Source of the DNA: Methylobacterium thuringiense
Lineage (GTDB): Bacteria; Pseudomonadota; Alphaproteobacteria; Rhizobiales; Beijerinckiaceae
Assembly (NCBI RefSeq): GCF_022179645.1
Contig: NZ_BPRA01000006.1
Location: 1-64,000 of the forward strand
Direction of reading: 5' to 3'
Length of the DNA: 64,000 nt
Made by a program: the position numbers and the translations under genes
The notes under the pieces: generated by a model
The model's input: only the letters and a program-made list of their open reading frames with translations
What the model was told of the DNA's origin: nothing
The model's database searches: none
Shown: positions 44,572 to 51,973 of the stretch, in pieces
How the letters are laid out: each line of letters opens with the position of its first letter
How positions within the stretch are numbered: position 1 is the stretch's first letter

Positions 44572-44600
44572 GGCGGAGTCGAAAGACTCCGCCTTTTTTT
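44572..44600 (+). terminator. strong Rho-independent terminator, possible sRNA 3' end
   Basis: GGCGGAGTC pairs with GACTCCGCC around a GAAA tetraloop and is followed by seven T. No plus-strand protein gene lies within 6 kb upstream, so it either ends a small RNA or insulates xoxF. Confidence 0.85.
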
Positions 44601-44769
44601 GACCGGTACTGATTCGGGTTCAGCTCAAAGCTGATCCCATGCGCGGCGATCCGGGCATGGGTTGCGGGCGTCAGAACTCGGGGGAGGAATGGATCATGGG
44701 CTACGGCTCACGTTTGACCCCCTCGCGAGGGCTGTTGACGATGGTGAGCGTGCCGGAGAGGGGATGGAC

Positions 44770-44805
44770 AAAAACAGCCCTACCCGCGCCGGAGGCGCTC
44801 GGTAG
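44770..44805 (-). terminator. expression-platform terminator of riboswitch 2
   Basis: On the minus strand CTACC-GA-GCGCC pairs with GGCGC-G-GGTAG and is followed by GGCTGTTTTT. The first CTACC belongs to the aptamer's 3' element, so fluoride binding should prevent this hairpin. Confidence 0.75.
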
Positions 44806-44858
44806 AAGCTATCGTCCAGGTCGTAGGGACCTGGCAGTTGTCGGGGAGCTTCATCCCC
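44801..44858 (-). ncRNA. fluoride riboswitch (crcB motif) 2
   Basis: The minus strand reads GGGGATGAAGCTCCCC (P1 with the GAUG core), AACTGCC, a short AGGTC/GACCT hairpin and GATAGCTTCTACC, which fits the crcB consensus. No protein gene lies directly downstream; the next minus-strand gene is xoxF, whose start is about 720 bases away. Confidence 0.85.
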
Positions 44859-44936
44859 ATCCCACGTTGGGGAACGTGAACTAATCCGTCGATGGCGTCA
44901 ATCGCGACGGCGAGGCGTCTTCGAGAGTTCAGCGGT

Positions 44937-45257
44937 ATGGCGACAAGCGAGGGCCGGAAGTCCATGGGGCGGCAGCCGATTTCGGTCCTGGTCCAACGGC
45001 GCTGGGCGTCCAGGCGGCCCTTCGGGGATTATTCCGACGAGGCCTTGCATCGAAAGCTGGAGACCGAGGCGTTGAAGCCCTGGGCCCAGATCCTGGCAAG
45101 GAGGGAGCTCAAGTCGCGAACGGAACAGTCCGGACTACCCACCCACCACCGCCTGCGACAGGAATTGGCCGCCCTCTCCGGCGACGGCGGAGGCGACGAT
45201 GCCGTCCAGGTCAATGGAGGGTATGTTTCTCAGGACGCCGGTGGCACCGAGCGCTAG
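44937..45257 (+). CDS. hypothetical protein (106 aa)
   Basis: The product is basic: 'SVLVQRRWASRRPFGDYSDEALHRKLETEALKPWAQILARRELKSR'. This pattern of 'DYSDE-L-RKLE' and 'PWA-L-A--EL' looks like a genuine folded helical protein. The last third overlaps the convergent gene ending at 45135 and may be less reliable. No name can be given. Confidence 0.4.
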   Translation: MATSEGRKSMGRQPISVLVQRRWASRRPFGDYSDEALHRKLETEALKPWAQILARRELKSRTEQSGLPTHHRLRQELAALSGDGGGDDAVQVNGGYVSQDAGGTER

Positions 45258-45422
45258 GCTCAGCCCGCCAACGAGGCCTATTCCCATCAGGACGCCTAGG
45301 ACGGCGGTTGGTGCCGCGCCCCCGGGAGCCGTGGCGGGCGGAGCCGCCAGCACTCCCAATCCTTCGAACGGCAGCGCCCGGCCGGACATGACGTATCCGA
45401 CCGTATGGAGGGGCTGGATCAA
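45135..45422 (-). CDS. small hydrophobic protein, last gene of the crcB operon
   Basis: The 95-aa product has a central membrane helix (AVLGVLMGIGLVGGLSLALGATGVL) flanked by Ala/Pro/Gly-rich arms. It overlaps the preceding gene by four bases (ATGA), so it is co-translated within the operon started by fluoride riboswitch 3. No known family is seen; a membrane location is likely. Confidence 0.45.
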   Translation of the reverse strand: MIQPLHTVGYVMSGRALPFEGLGVLAAPPATAPGGAAPTAVLGVLMGIGLVGGLSLALGATGVLRNIPSIDLDGIVASAVAGEGGQFLSQAVVGG

Positions 45423-45721
45423 GCTCGCCCTGGCCTGGAGCGGGAGCGCGCGATCATCGCAACGTGCGATCCCGTCGACGGAGAAGTAGGTGAACCGTCG
45501 CCTGGTCCGAAAAGAAGCAATGCGGACACCCCGTCGAACCAGCGGAGAACGACTGGAGACTGTACGCCCTGAAGCCCCGCCGATAGCCCCGCGACGGCTA
45601 GCACGCCCAGGGCTGAGCCGGACGCCGCGCTGCGCCAGCCGAACCGGAAGGCCATCGCCGTGAGGATGGTGACGCCGGTGAGGACGGCGGCGAATTTCGC
45701 CTGGAAGGCCAGGACGGCCAT
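45419..45721 (-). CDS. small membrane protein in the crcB operon
   Basis: ATG 45721 gives 100 aa with two or three hydrophobic stretches: 'FAAVLTGVTILTAMAF', 'GSALGVLAVAGLSAGLQG' and 'VSALLLFGPG'. It follows the EamA gene by 25 bases and overlaps the next gene. Its Arg/Ser-rich end is probably cytosolic. Not recognised; it may be an accessory to fluoride export, by context only. Confidence 0.45.
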   Translation of the reverse strand: MAVLAFQAKFAAVLTGVTILTAMAFRFGWRSAASGSALGVLAVAGLSAGLQGVQSPVVLRWFDGVSALLLFGPGDGSPTSPSTGSHVAMIARSRSRPGRA

Positions 45722-45746
45722 GACAGGTTCGCCACGGGCATCGTGG

Positions 45747-46183
45747 TCAGCCCCGGTAGGCGACGAGCGCCGCCCCGGCTGCGATGAACGCAACGCCCAC
45801 CCAGTTGGGAAGCGACAACCGTTCGCCGAGGAAGATGACGCCGAAGATCGCGACGAGGACGACGCTCAGCTTGTCGATCGGCGCGACCCGCGCCGCGTCG
45901 CCGAGCTTCAGAGCCCGGAAATAGCAGAGCCACGAACCGCCGGTGGCGAGGCCCGAGAGCACCAGGAAGACATAGCTGCGTGCGGATACGGATTCGAGCG
46001 GTTGCCACTGGCCGGTCCCGAGCAGGATGGCTCCGAGCGTACAGAGGATCACGACGGTGCGGATGAAGGTGGCGAAATCCGAGTTGACGTTCGCGATGCC
46101 GACTTGGCGAACACCGCGGTCAGCGCTGCGAAGGCGGCCGAGAGCAGCGCCCAGAATTGCCAGGAAACCAGGAGCGGCCTCAA
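45747..46183 (-). pseudogene. single-EamA-domain DMT transporter, frameshifted
   Basis: The C-terminal frame reads 'VGIANVNSDFATFIRTVVILCTLGAILLGTGQWQPL', 'SWLCYFRALKLGDAARVAPIDKLSVVLVAIFGVIFLGERLSLPNWVG' and 'GAALVAYRG', a typical about 140-aa EamA protein with five TM helices. The expected N-terminus 'VSWQFWALLSAAFAALTAVFAK' is in the next frame. One base is missing near 46103 (AAG-TCGGC instead of AAG-GTC-GGC). The original TTG start overlaps the crcB stop. Either a real mutation or a sequencing error. Confidence 0.65.
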
Positions 46184-46572
46184 GCGCCGCCTCCATCCAG
46201 CATGCTCCGCAGAATGGCCAGGGCGGCGAAGAGCGCCGCTACGGACAGTATGACCGAGGCGAGGACGTAGGCCACGGCCGCGCCCAGCTCACCCCGCTCG
46301 TAGAGCAGCGCGGTTTCGAGGGAGAATGCCGAGAAGGTGGTGAAGCCCCCGAGGATGCCCGTCGTCAGGAACAGCCTCCACTGCTGCGGCAGACCAGAAC
46401 GGAGGGCGAAATACTCGGCGACGAGGCCCATGAGGAAGGAGCCGAGCACGTTGATGCCCAGCGTGCCGTACGGAAACGTGCCCGATCCGAGGAGACGCAG
46501 GGCGGCCAGGTTGACGCCATGTCGGAACGCACCGCCGATCCCGGCCCCGAGAAACACGATCAAGAAACCCAC
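46180..46572 (-). CDS. crcB: fluoride channel CrcB/Fluc
   Basis: The 130-aa inner-membrane protein has four TM helices and the family motifs 'GAGIGGAFRHGVN', 'FPYGTLGINVLGSFLMGL' and 'TGILGGFTTFSAFSLETALL', whose Asn and Phe residues line the fluoride pore. Fluc channels work as dual-topology dimers that let F- leave the cell. GTG 46572 has GAGGTGA ahead. It lies in the operon behind riboswitch 3, which would induce it by fluoride. Confidence 0.93.
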   Translation of the reverse strand: MGFLIVFLGAGIGGAFRHGVNLAALRLLGSGTFPYGTLGINVLGSFLMGLVAEYFALRSGLPQQWRLFLTTGILGGFTTFSAFSLETALLYERGELGAAVAYVLASVILSVAALFAALAILRSMLDGGGA

Positions 46573-46576
46573 GTAT

Positions 46577-47335
46577 TCACCTCACATCGTTCGTTTGCGG
46601 GCTGGATCCCGTCGGTACGTCCTCGCCACGTTTCCGGAGCCGGCCAGCATCCGTCCAGCGCGGCGGCGTCCAGCTGCCACCGACACATCATCCGGCCGGT
46701 ACGTCGGTCGGATATCGGACGCCCGGATACAGGCGGCCCGGACCGACCGGGAGGGTCGGGAGTACGGCCGTCCCCATGACGTGGACCATCGTCCACCGAT
46801 CCGGTCTGGTGCGCGTCGGTAGGGCGGCCAGGGTCAGGAACATGATCGTCGACATGGCGGCGTGACCGCTCGGGAAGCTCGCGGCGGATATCCGGACGGA
46901 AGAACGGATGTGCGGACGTGGCCGGTCGAAGGTCGGTTTGAGCAGGATGCCGATGACCGCGCCACCGAGTGCGGCGGCGACCGTCAGGATGGCGGCGGCG
47001 CGGGCGAGGAGCAGGTAGCCGACCACGGCAGCAAACCCGAAGCCGAGGAAGCCGAAGCTTCCGAGCGCGGCCATGTCACGCGCCAATTCTCCGAGCCAGG
47101 GCGGTCCGATGGGATTGGGGGGATCGCTGCGGGACCGAAATGCCGTGAGCGCCGCCGGGTCGAAGCCGGCGGTCACCGCCAGTGGCACCCCTCCGGCCAG
47201 CAGGCCGAAACCGAGGGTCGGGGCCGCGACGACGAACGAGGCGGCGACGGAGTCGTTTCCTTCCCCAGCCACCTGGGCCGGGCACCGGACGAACGGGAAC
47301 TTGCAAGGTCTGGCCGCCATCTTGCCCTTCGTCAT
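46577..47335 (-). pseudogene. PAP2 family phosphatase, decayed
   Basis: The product has several TM helices and the phosphatase motifs 'KPTFDRPRP' and 'SFPSGHAAMS'. The third motif reads 'GPGRLYPGVRYPTDVPAG': the catalytic His (GVHYPTD) is Arg and the usual Ser before Arg is Gly. TGA at 46688-46690 replaces the Trp of 'AGW'. The frame then continues 'CVGGSWTPPRW' to TGA 46577, five bases before crcB. It was the first gene behind riboswitch 3 and is likely inactive. Confidence 0.7.
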
Positions 47336-47352
47336 ACGACCGGAAGGCAACG

Positions 47353-47374
47353 AAAATCCCGCCTATGCGGCGGG
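47353..47374 (-). terminator. terminator hairpin between riboswitch 3 and the PAP2 gene
   Basis: On the minus strand CCCGCC pairs with GGCGGG around GCATA and is followed by ATTTTCG. It lies about 50 bases after the aptamer and may be the off-switch, although it does not overlap the aptamer's 3' strand. Confidence 0.6.
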
Positions 47375-47425
47375 TGGCGTCTGGGCGCACTCCCACCGCG
47401 GCGAGGTCATTCGCGACCTCTCGCA

Positions 47426-47475
47426 GCAGGAGCCATCAGCCTCCGTGGAGGCGGTTGTCGGGGAGCTCCATCCCC
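47426..47475 (-). ncRNA. fluoride riboswitch (crcB motif) 3
   Basis: The minus strand reads GGGGATGGAGCTCCCC, GACAACCGCC, a TCC/GGA hairpin, then GGCTGATGGCTCCTGC, an excellent match to the crcB consensus. It precedes the PAP2-crcB-EamA operon. Confidence 0.92.
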
Positions 47476-47615
47476 ATCGCGGTTCCAGGACCTAGCTCAG
47501 GGAGCGGTCGGACGTCAAAACCTTTCCCCCGCATACCGCGGTCCCCGAGCCCGCGTCCGGTTGCGGCTTCGTGTCGGCCGGTTTGACACTGGTTCTGGAA
47601 ATCCAACACGCGGTA

Positions 47616-47652
47616 CCCGTCCCGGACGTCCCGGACGTCCCGGACGTCCCGG
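47616..47652. repeat. 9-bp tandem repeat (CCCGGACGT, about 3.5 units)
   Basis: Three exact units at 47621-47647 with partial flanking units. It lies between the riboswitch-3 operon and the receiver gene, in DNA with no visible gene. Confidence 0.7.
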
Positions 47653-47826
47653 CAGGGTGGAAAGCGGCCTCGGCAGGGTGCACCCCTTGAGTGGCGAGCT
47701 GACCCAAGCCGGGGTCATCGCGTCCGGGTGACAATCGGCTCATAAGGCATCATCACTGGCTTCGGTCCCGGCCGCCAGTGCCTGAGAGCAGCGAGCGCTC
47801 CCGCCCTGATCACGCGGAGAACGTCT

Positions 47827-48312
47827 GTGTCTGACAGCAGACCTTTGGCTATCCTCATCGCAGAGGCTGACCAACTCGTGAGTATGGTCACCGCCGACAT
47901 GCTGACGGATGTTGGTTATCAGGCCATGGAGGTCAGCACCGCCGCCGAGGCCCTGGCGGTGCTTCGAGGACCGACCACTGTGCGCATGCTGATCACGGGG
48001 CGCAGCATTGTGGGCGATGGTGTTGCCCTCGCCCACCTCGTCCACCACCGTTGGCCCGGTGTCGGCATCATTGTCACCTCGGGCGCCGGAGCCGAGCTTA
48101 AGCGCGAGTTGCCGCCGGGTACGCGCTTGCTCAGAAAGCCGTACAGGTTTGCGGACCTGATCCATGAGGTGGAAGCCGGCCTCGCACAGGTACGGGACGA
48201 GCCCGCGCCAGCGCCCGTATTGCCGGTCGGCGTACCGCCCCATAGGGGACTGGACCTGGGCCACGGCGTGGGCGCCATTGCCGCTCCCTCGACCGAGCCG
48301 GACAAGACGTGA
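47827..48312 (+). CDS. receiver-domain protein lacking the phosphoacceptor Asp
   Basis: The 161-aa product has a CheY-like fold: 'LAILIAEADQLVSMVTADMLTDVGYQAMEVSTAAEAL', 'VRMLITGRSIVGDGVALAHLV' and 'GVGIIVTSGAG', ending in the 'LLRKPYRF' Lys strand. The position normally held by Asp (LLxTD) is Gly (LITG), and the N-terminal acidic pair is EA. It probably acts as a phosphorylation-independent adaptor. A 40-residue Pro/Gly tail follows. The start is GTG 47827. Confidence 0.7.
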   Translation: MSDSRPLAILIAEADQLVSMVTADMLTDVGYQAMEVSTAAEALAVLRGPTTVRMLITGRSIVGDGVALAHLVHHRWPGVGIIVTSGAGAELKRELPPGTRLLRKPYRFADLIHEVEAGLAQVRDEPAPAPVLPVGVPPHRGLDLGHGVGAIAAPSTEPDKT

Positions 48313-48580
48313 TCTCTGTCTCCACGACGATTGGTCCGTTTCCCCAACCGGCGGGACGAGTCTGGTGAGCTTGGCGTCCTGATCGACAGACCCAAGGCAC
48401 AAGGGTCCGCCATGGGCCGCGGGCGGCCCCTCCTGGCAGGTATCAAGCGTCGGAGTCCGACCGCTAGTGCTCAAAATCTGACGGATGGAACCCATGGCCT
48501 GGGTCCGCAGCCGACCCTTCTAGGACCCTCGGAAGGTCCGGTTTCAGGCTCTGGATGCGATCGGCGTGTCTAGCGGCACC

Positions 48581-48655
48581 ATGAGTGCGATCTGGATCGT
48601 TCTGGGCACCATCCTGGTCGCCGCGCTCGTCGCTCTCGCCCCCGCAATGCGCTGA
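48581..48655 (+). CDS. possible 24-aa membrane microprotein
   Basis: ATG 48581 encodes MSAIWIVLGTILVAALVALA plus four residues, a single hydrophobic helix, immediately before the yeiH promoter region. No clear ribosome site; kept as a tentative call. Confidence 0.3.
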   Translation: MSAIWIVLGTILVAALVALAPAMR

Positions 48656-48678
48656 TTCCTGACGAAGGCAACTGCGTT

Positions 48679-48697
48679 TCATCGATATGATCGATGA
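48679..48697. promoter_or_regulatory. inverted repeat upstream of yeiH
   Basis: TCATCGAT-ATG-ATCGATGA is a perfect 8-bp dyad 75 bases before the exporter start. Similar ATCG/CGAT words occur near 51134-51150. It may bind the LysR regulator encoded at 55103-55990 or another sulfite-responsive factor. Confidence 0.45.
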
Positions 48698-48771
48698 CAA
48701 TGTTCATATCGTTCTGTTGGATTGAACTGCGTGGATGAGGAATTGTGGCTCTTGAGTTCTGGAGTCGTCCG

Positions 48772-49860
48772 ATGATCCCCACCACGCCAACCCGCTTCGC
48801 AATGATCTCCGCGGGAGCTCGCGCCATTCTGCCGGGCCTTGCGCTCTGCATCGCGGTGACCGCCATAGCCCTGGCGCTGGAGGCGGCGGAAGAAGAAGCC
48901 TTCGGCCGTGCCTGGCTCGAAGCCCTGGTGCTGGCGATCCTGCTCGGGAGCGCGATCCGCACCGCCTGGACTCCGTCGCAGCGGTTCTTCCCCGGCATCG
49001 CCTTCGGGGCGAAGACCGTTCTGGAGATCGCTGTCGTGCTGTTGGGGGCGTCGCTCAGCCTCGCGACGATCCTCGCCGCCGGTCCGGGCCTACTCTTCGG
49101 CATCGCCGGCGTCGTCGTGGTCGCGATCCTGTCGAGCTACGGCATCGGCCGGGCGCTCGGGCTGCATCCGCGCATGGCGATCCTCGTCGCATGCGGGAAC
49201 TCGATCTGCGGGAATTCGGCCATCGCGGCGACTGCGCCGGTGATCGGCGCCGATGGCGAGGACGTCGCTTCGTCCATCGCCTTCACGGCGGTGTTGGGCG
49301 TGCTCGTCGTTCTCGGTCTACCCCTGCTGGTTCCGCTGCTCGGTCTCTCGCCGATGCAGTACGGGGTGCTCGCCGGACTCACCGTTTATGCGGTTCCCCA
49401 GGTGCTTGCCGCCACCGCGCCGGTCGCGGCGCTCAGCGTCCAGGTCGGGACGCTGGTCAAGCTGGTGCGCGTGCTGATGCTCGGCCCGGTGGTGCTGGCG
49501 CTCTCCCTCAGCGCGAGCCGGCTGCGCGAGGAGACGGACGCGGCCGCACCTCGCGTCACGGCTGGCGACCGGCCGGCCGCCGGCCGTCTCGCGATCCACC
49601 GGCTCGTGCCATGGTTCATCCTGGCCTTCCTGGCGGTCGCCGGCCTGCGCTCGGCCGGACTGATCCCGGCCGTCGCTCTCAAGCCGATCTCGCAGACGGC
49701 CAACCTCCTCACTATCGTCTCGATGGCCGCGCTCGGCCTGGGGGTCGACGTGCGCAGCGTCGCCAAGGCCGGTGCCCGTGTGACCCTGGCGGTGGTCGCC
49801 TCGCTCCTCGCCCTTGGCGCTGTCAGCCTCGGCCTGATCCGCGTGCTCGGCCTCGCCTGA
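48772..49860 (+). CDS. yeiH: YeiH/YadS family putative sulfate/sulfite exporter
   Basis: The 362-aa inner-membrane protein has about ten TM helices and the family motifs 'FGAKTVLEIAVVLLGASLSL', 'GIGRALGLHPRMAILVACGNSICGNSAIAATAPVI', 'AVPQVLAATAPV' and 'LVPWFILAFLAVAGLRSAG'. The family is annotated as putative sulfate exporters and is linked to sulfite stress through a neighbouring LysR gene in enterics. ATG 48772 has GGAG seven bases ahead. The setting with sulfite oxidases supports oxyanion export. Confidence 0.85.
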   Translation: MIPTTPTRFAMISAGARAILPGLALCIAVTAIALALEAAEEEAFGRAWLEALVLAILLGSAIRTAWTPSQRFFPGIAFGAKTVLEIAVVLLGASLSLATILAAGPGLLFGIAGVVVVAILSSYGIGRALGLHPRMAILVACGNSICGNSAIAATAPVIGADGEDVASSIAFTAVLGVLVVLGLPLLVPLLGLSPMQYGVLAGLTVYAVPQVLAATAPVAALSVQVGTLVKLVRVLMLGPVVLALSLSASRLREETDAAAPRVTAGDRPAAGRLAIHRLVPWFILAFLAVAGLRSAGLIPAVALKPISQTANLLTIVSMAALGLGVDVRSVAKAGARVTLAVVASLLALGAVSLGLIRVLGLA

Positions 49861-49885
49861 ACCTATCGGCTAGGGCGAAGCCGGA

Positions 49886-51037
49886 TCAGGCCCCGGCAAG
49901 GCAGGGCGAGACGAAGAGCTCACCGCGATAGGCCCCGCGCAAGGTGCGCACGGACACGACCAGCCAGAGCAGGGTCAGCAAGCCGACGAGGCCCGCTCCG
50001 AGCCAGGCGAAGCCGCTCAACTCCGTCACTTCGCCGATCCGCAGGGTCGCCAGGGCATAGACCCCGAGGGGGAAAATGTAGCCCCACCAGCCGAGGTTGA
50101 ACGGAACGCCGGCGCGTAGGTAGCGCACGGTGACGGCGAGCGAGAGCAGGAACCACCAGGCACCGTAGCCCCAGAGGATCAGCGCGCCGATCAGGCCCGT
50201 GATCCGGAGGATCTCGGGCGCACCGGCAAAACCGCCCGCCGCGAGGATCGGGCCACCGGCCTGCCCCAGCACGAGCAGGCCGAGCGCCCCGGTTCCGAGC
50301 GGACCGAGGGAGAGCCAGCTTGATGCGGCCATCTCTCGCGGCGGCAGGTTGTGGAGCGCCATGCGCAGCACCAGGATCGCCAGGATGCTCAGCGCGAGCG
50401 GCACCGAGACGCCCCAGAGCACGAAGCTCGTGACGATGACGGCGAGTTGCTGGCTCTCGCCGCTCAGGGCCGGCGCGAGCAGGCCACCGGAGACGGCCAC
50501 GACCTCGGCGGTCACCACCGGCAGGAGCCACACGGCCGTCATCTGGTCGATGCGGTGCTCCTGGCGAGTGAACATCAGGTAGGGGATCGCCACGGCACAG
50601 ATCAGGGCGAGCGCCACGTCGAACCACCACAGCGGCAGGGCAATGCGGATAGTCTCGGCGCCGAGATAGGGCGGCCCGAAGATCAGCAGCCCGTTCAGCA
50701 GCGTCGCCAGCGCCATCGGGATCGCCCCGAAGAACATCGACACCGTCGAGTGCCCGAAGATGCGCCGGGCGCCGTCGAAGAAGAAGATCCAGCGCGCCCC
50801 GTAGAGCAGGCAGAACGCGGCGAAGAGAATGACGGAGCCGAGCCAGAGACCGAGCGGGACCGGGGCCAACAGGGCATGCGTCGTGGGCAGACGGTCGAGG
50901 GCCAGGGCGACCACACCGGTGCCCATCACCACCGTGAACCAGTTCGGCGTGAACTGCCGGATCACGTCGCGCGGATGCTGGAGGCGCGAGAGCGGCTTCA
51001 GGCCGGTGCTGATCGCTAGCAGACTGGACTCGGACAC
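49886..51037 (-). CDS. TDT family transporter (TehA/SLAC1/sulfite exporter type)
   Basis: The protein has ten TM helices starting 'QFTPNWFTVVMGTGVVALALDRLP', with 'YGARWIFFFDG', 'FGAIPMALATLLNGLLIFGPPYLG', 'PYLMFTRQEHRIDQMTAVWLLPVV' and 'NLGWWGYIFPLGVYALATLRIGE'. This matches the tellurite-resistance/dicarboxylate (TDT) family, which includes yeast Ssu1 sulfite pumps and plant SLAC1 anion channels. The context of sulfite oxidases favours sulfite export. The start is uncertain: GTG 51037 is used; ATG 51094 adds 19 unlikely residues. Confidence 0.85.
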   Translation of the reverse strand: MSESSLLAISTGLKPLSRLQHPRDVIRQFTPNWFTVVMGTGVVALALDRLPTTHALLAPVPLGLWLGSVILFAAFCLLYGARWIFFFDGARRIFGHSTVSMFFGAIPMALATLLNGLLIFGPPYLGAETIRIALPLWWFDVALALICAVAIPYLMFTRQEHRIDQMTAVWLLPVVTAEVVAVSGGLLAPALSGESQQLAVIVTSFVLWGVSVPLALSILAILVLRMALHNLPPREMAASSWLSLGPLGTGALGLLVLGQAGGPILAAGGFAGAPEILRITGLIGALILWGYGAWWFLLSLAVTVRYLRAGVPFNLGWWGYIFPLGVYALATLRIGEVTELSGFAWLGAGLVGLLTLLWLVVSVRTLRGAYRGELFVSPCLAGA

Positions 51038-51253
51038 GGGGCGCGCTTCCGGGCTTCGAGGAGAGGTAGGACGGGCTCTAGCACAACGCCGCATCGCGCG
51101 TCGTCGCGATGGACAGCGGCTCGAACGCCACGATAAAACATCGAAAGAAACGATGAGAATAAGCTAATCAAACTATTGGAATGAATGGTTTCCGGCCGCT
51201 ACCTTCTCGTCATCCCGAACCGACGTGACGACCCCACCAGAAGGATATCGACC

Positions 51254-51487
51254 ATGACCCGTACCATCGCTGCCCTCGCTCTTGCCGCTTTCGCCCTCGT
51301 TGGAATGACGGGCCTCTCGCAGGCCCAGGGTCTCCGCGCTCCGCAGGCCCGCTCCATCAGCAGCCCATCCGCACTGGTCTACGGCGACACCGATGGCGCC
51401 AACGCCAAGAACCCGGCGCTTCCGGCCTACGCGCGTGGCCGCGGCCAGGAAACCGGTGGCCCGGCGCGCCAGCTGATCGGCCGCTGA
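51254..51487 (+). CDS. small secreted protein (77 aa)
   Basis: ATG 51254, with AAGGA ahead, gives a clear signal peptide (TIAALALAAFALVGMTGLSQAQ). A short mature peptide follows, rich in Ala, Gly and Arg ('PSALVYGDTDGANAKNPALPAYARGRGQE'). It is probably periplasmic, divergent from the TDT transporter, and precedes the sulfite oxidase genes. Function unknown. Confidence 0.6.
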   Translation: MTRTIAALALAAFALVGMTGLSQAQGLRAPQARSISSPSALVYGDTDGANAKNPALPAYARGRGQETGGPARQLIGR

Positions 51488-51563
51488 GAGCGCCACCCCA
51501 GCCGCCGGCCACATGTCCGGCGGCACGAGAGGCATGAACCACCCGCTCGACAGGAGATCGATC

Positions 51564-51698
51564 ATGACCCGACCCACCATCGAGACCATCGACGAGGCCC
51601 GGCAGGGCGAGACCAGCGGCCATATGCGCTGGGTCCTGTTCTGGACGGTCGCGCTGACCATCGCCGCCATCTGCACCGCCTGGCTGGCGATCATTTGA
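51564..51698 (+). CDS. 44-aa single-pass membrane protein
   Basis: ATG 51564 has CAGGAGATCGATC directly upstream, a strong ribosome site. The product 'MTRPTIETIDEARQGETSGH' is followed by one TM helix 'RWVLFWTVALTIAAICTAWLAII'. It resembles the small membrane peptides often found with respiratory or transport genes. It follows the secreted gene by 76 bases. Confidence 0.6.
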   Translation: MTRPTIETIDEARQGETSGHMRWVLFWTVALTIAAICTAWLAII

Positions 51699-51717
51699 CC
51701 GGTCGCGGATCGTCGAT

Positions 51718-51755
51718 GGAGATCGAAAATCTCCCGATGATCTATATCGTAGATC
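51718..51755. promoter_or_regulatory. tandem dyads upstream of sorA-like gene
   Basis: Two perfect dyads, GGAGAT-N5-ATCTCC and GATCTA-N5-TAGATC, have centres 21 bp apart, two helical turns. Such phasing suits a dimeric regulator binding one DNA face. They lie 220 bases before the sulfite dehydrogenase start. Confidence 0.5.
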
Positions 51756-51973
51756 GTTGTGATCTTCAGCTGTCGTTGGATGGAATAATCGTCTCACCGT
51801 AGTATCTCGTCCTGAGGAGGACGCCTCCTCGCCATGATGTCCGGGACCGACGATTCGAATTTGCGATGGCGAAACCGAACCATCGTGCTTGACGCCAATT
51901 CCATCCGCCGCCGGCGAGGCCGAATCCCAACGACCGGCCGACGTGGCCCAACAGACGATTTTAGGGAGACATC

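Noticed and set aside
17277-46690. UGA recoded as Trp
   Set aside because: Many intact genes here end in TGA and their Trp codons are TGG, and the affected genes also carry frameshifts or other stops. Decay is simpler.
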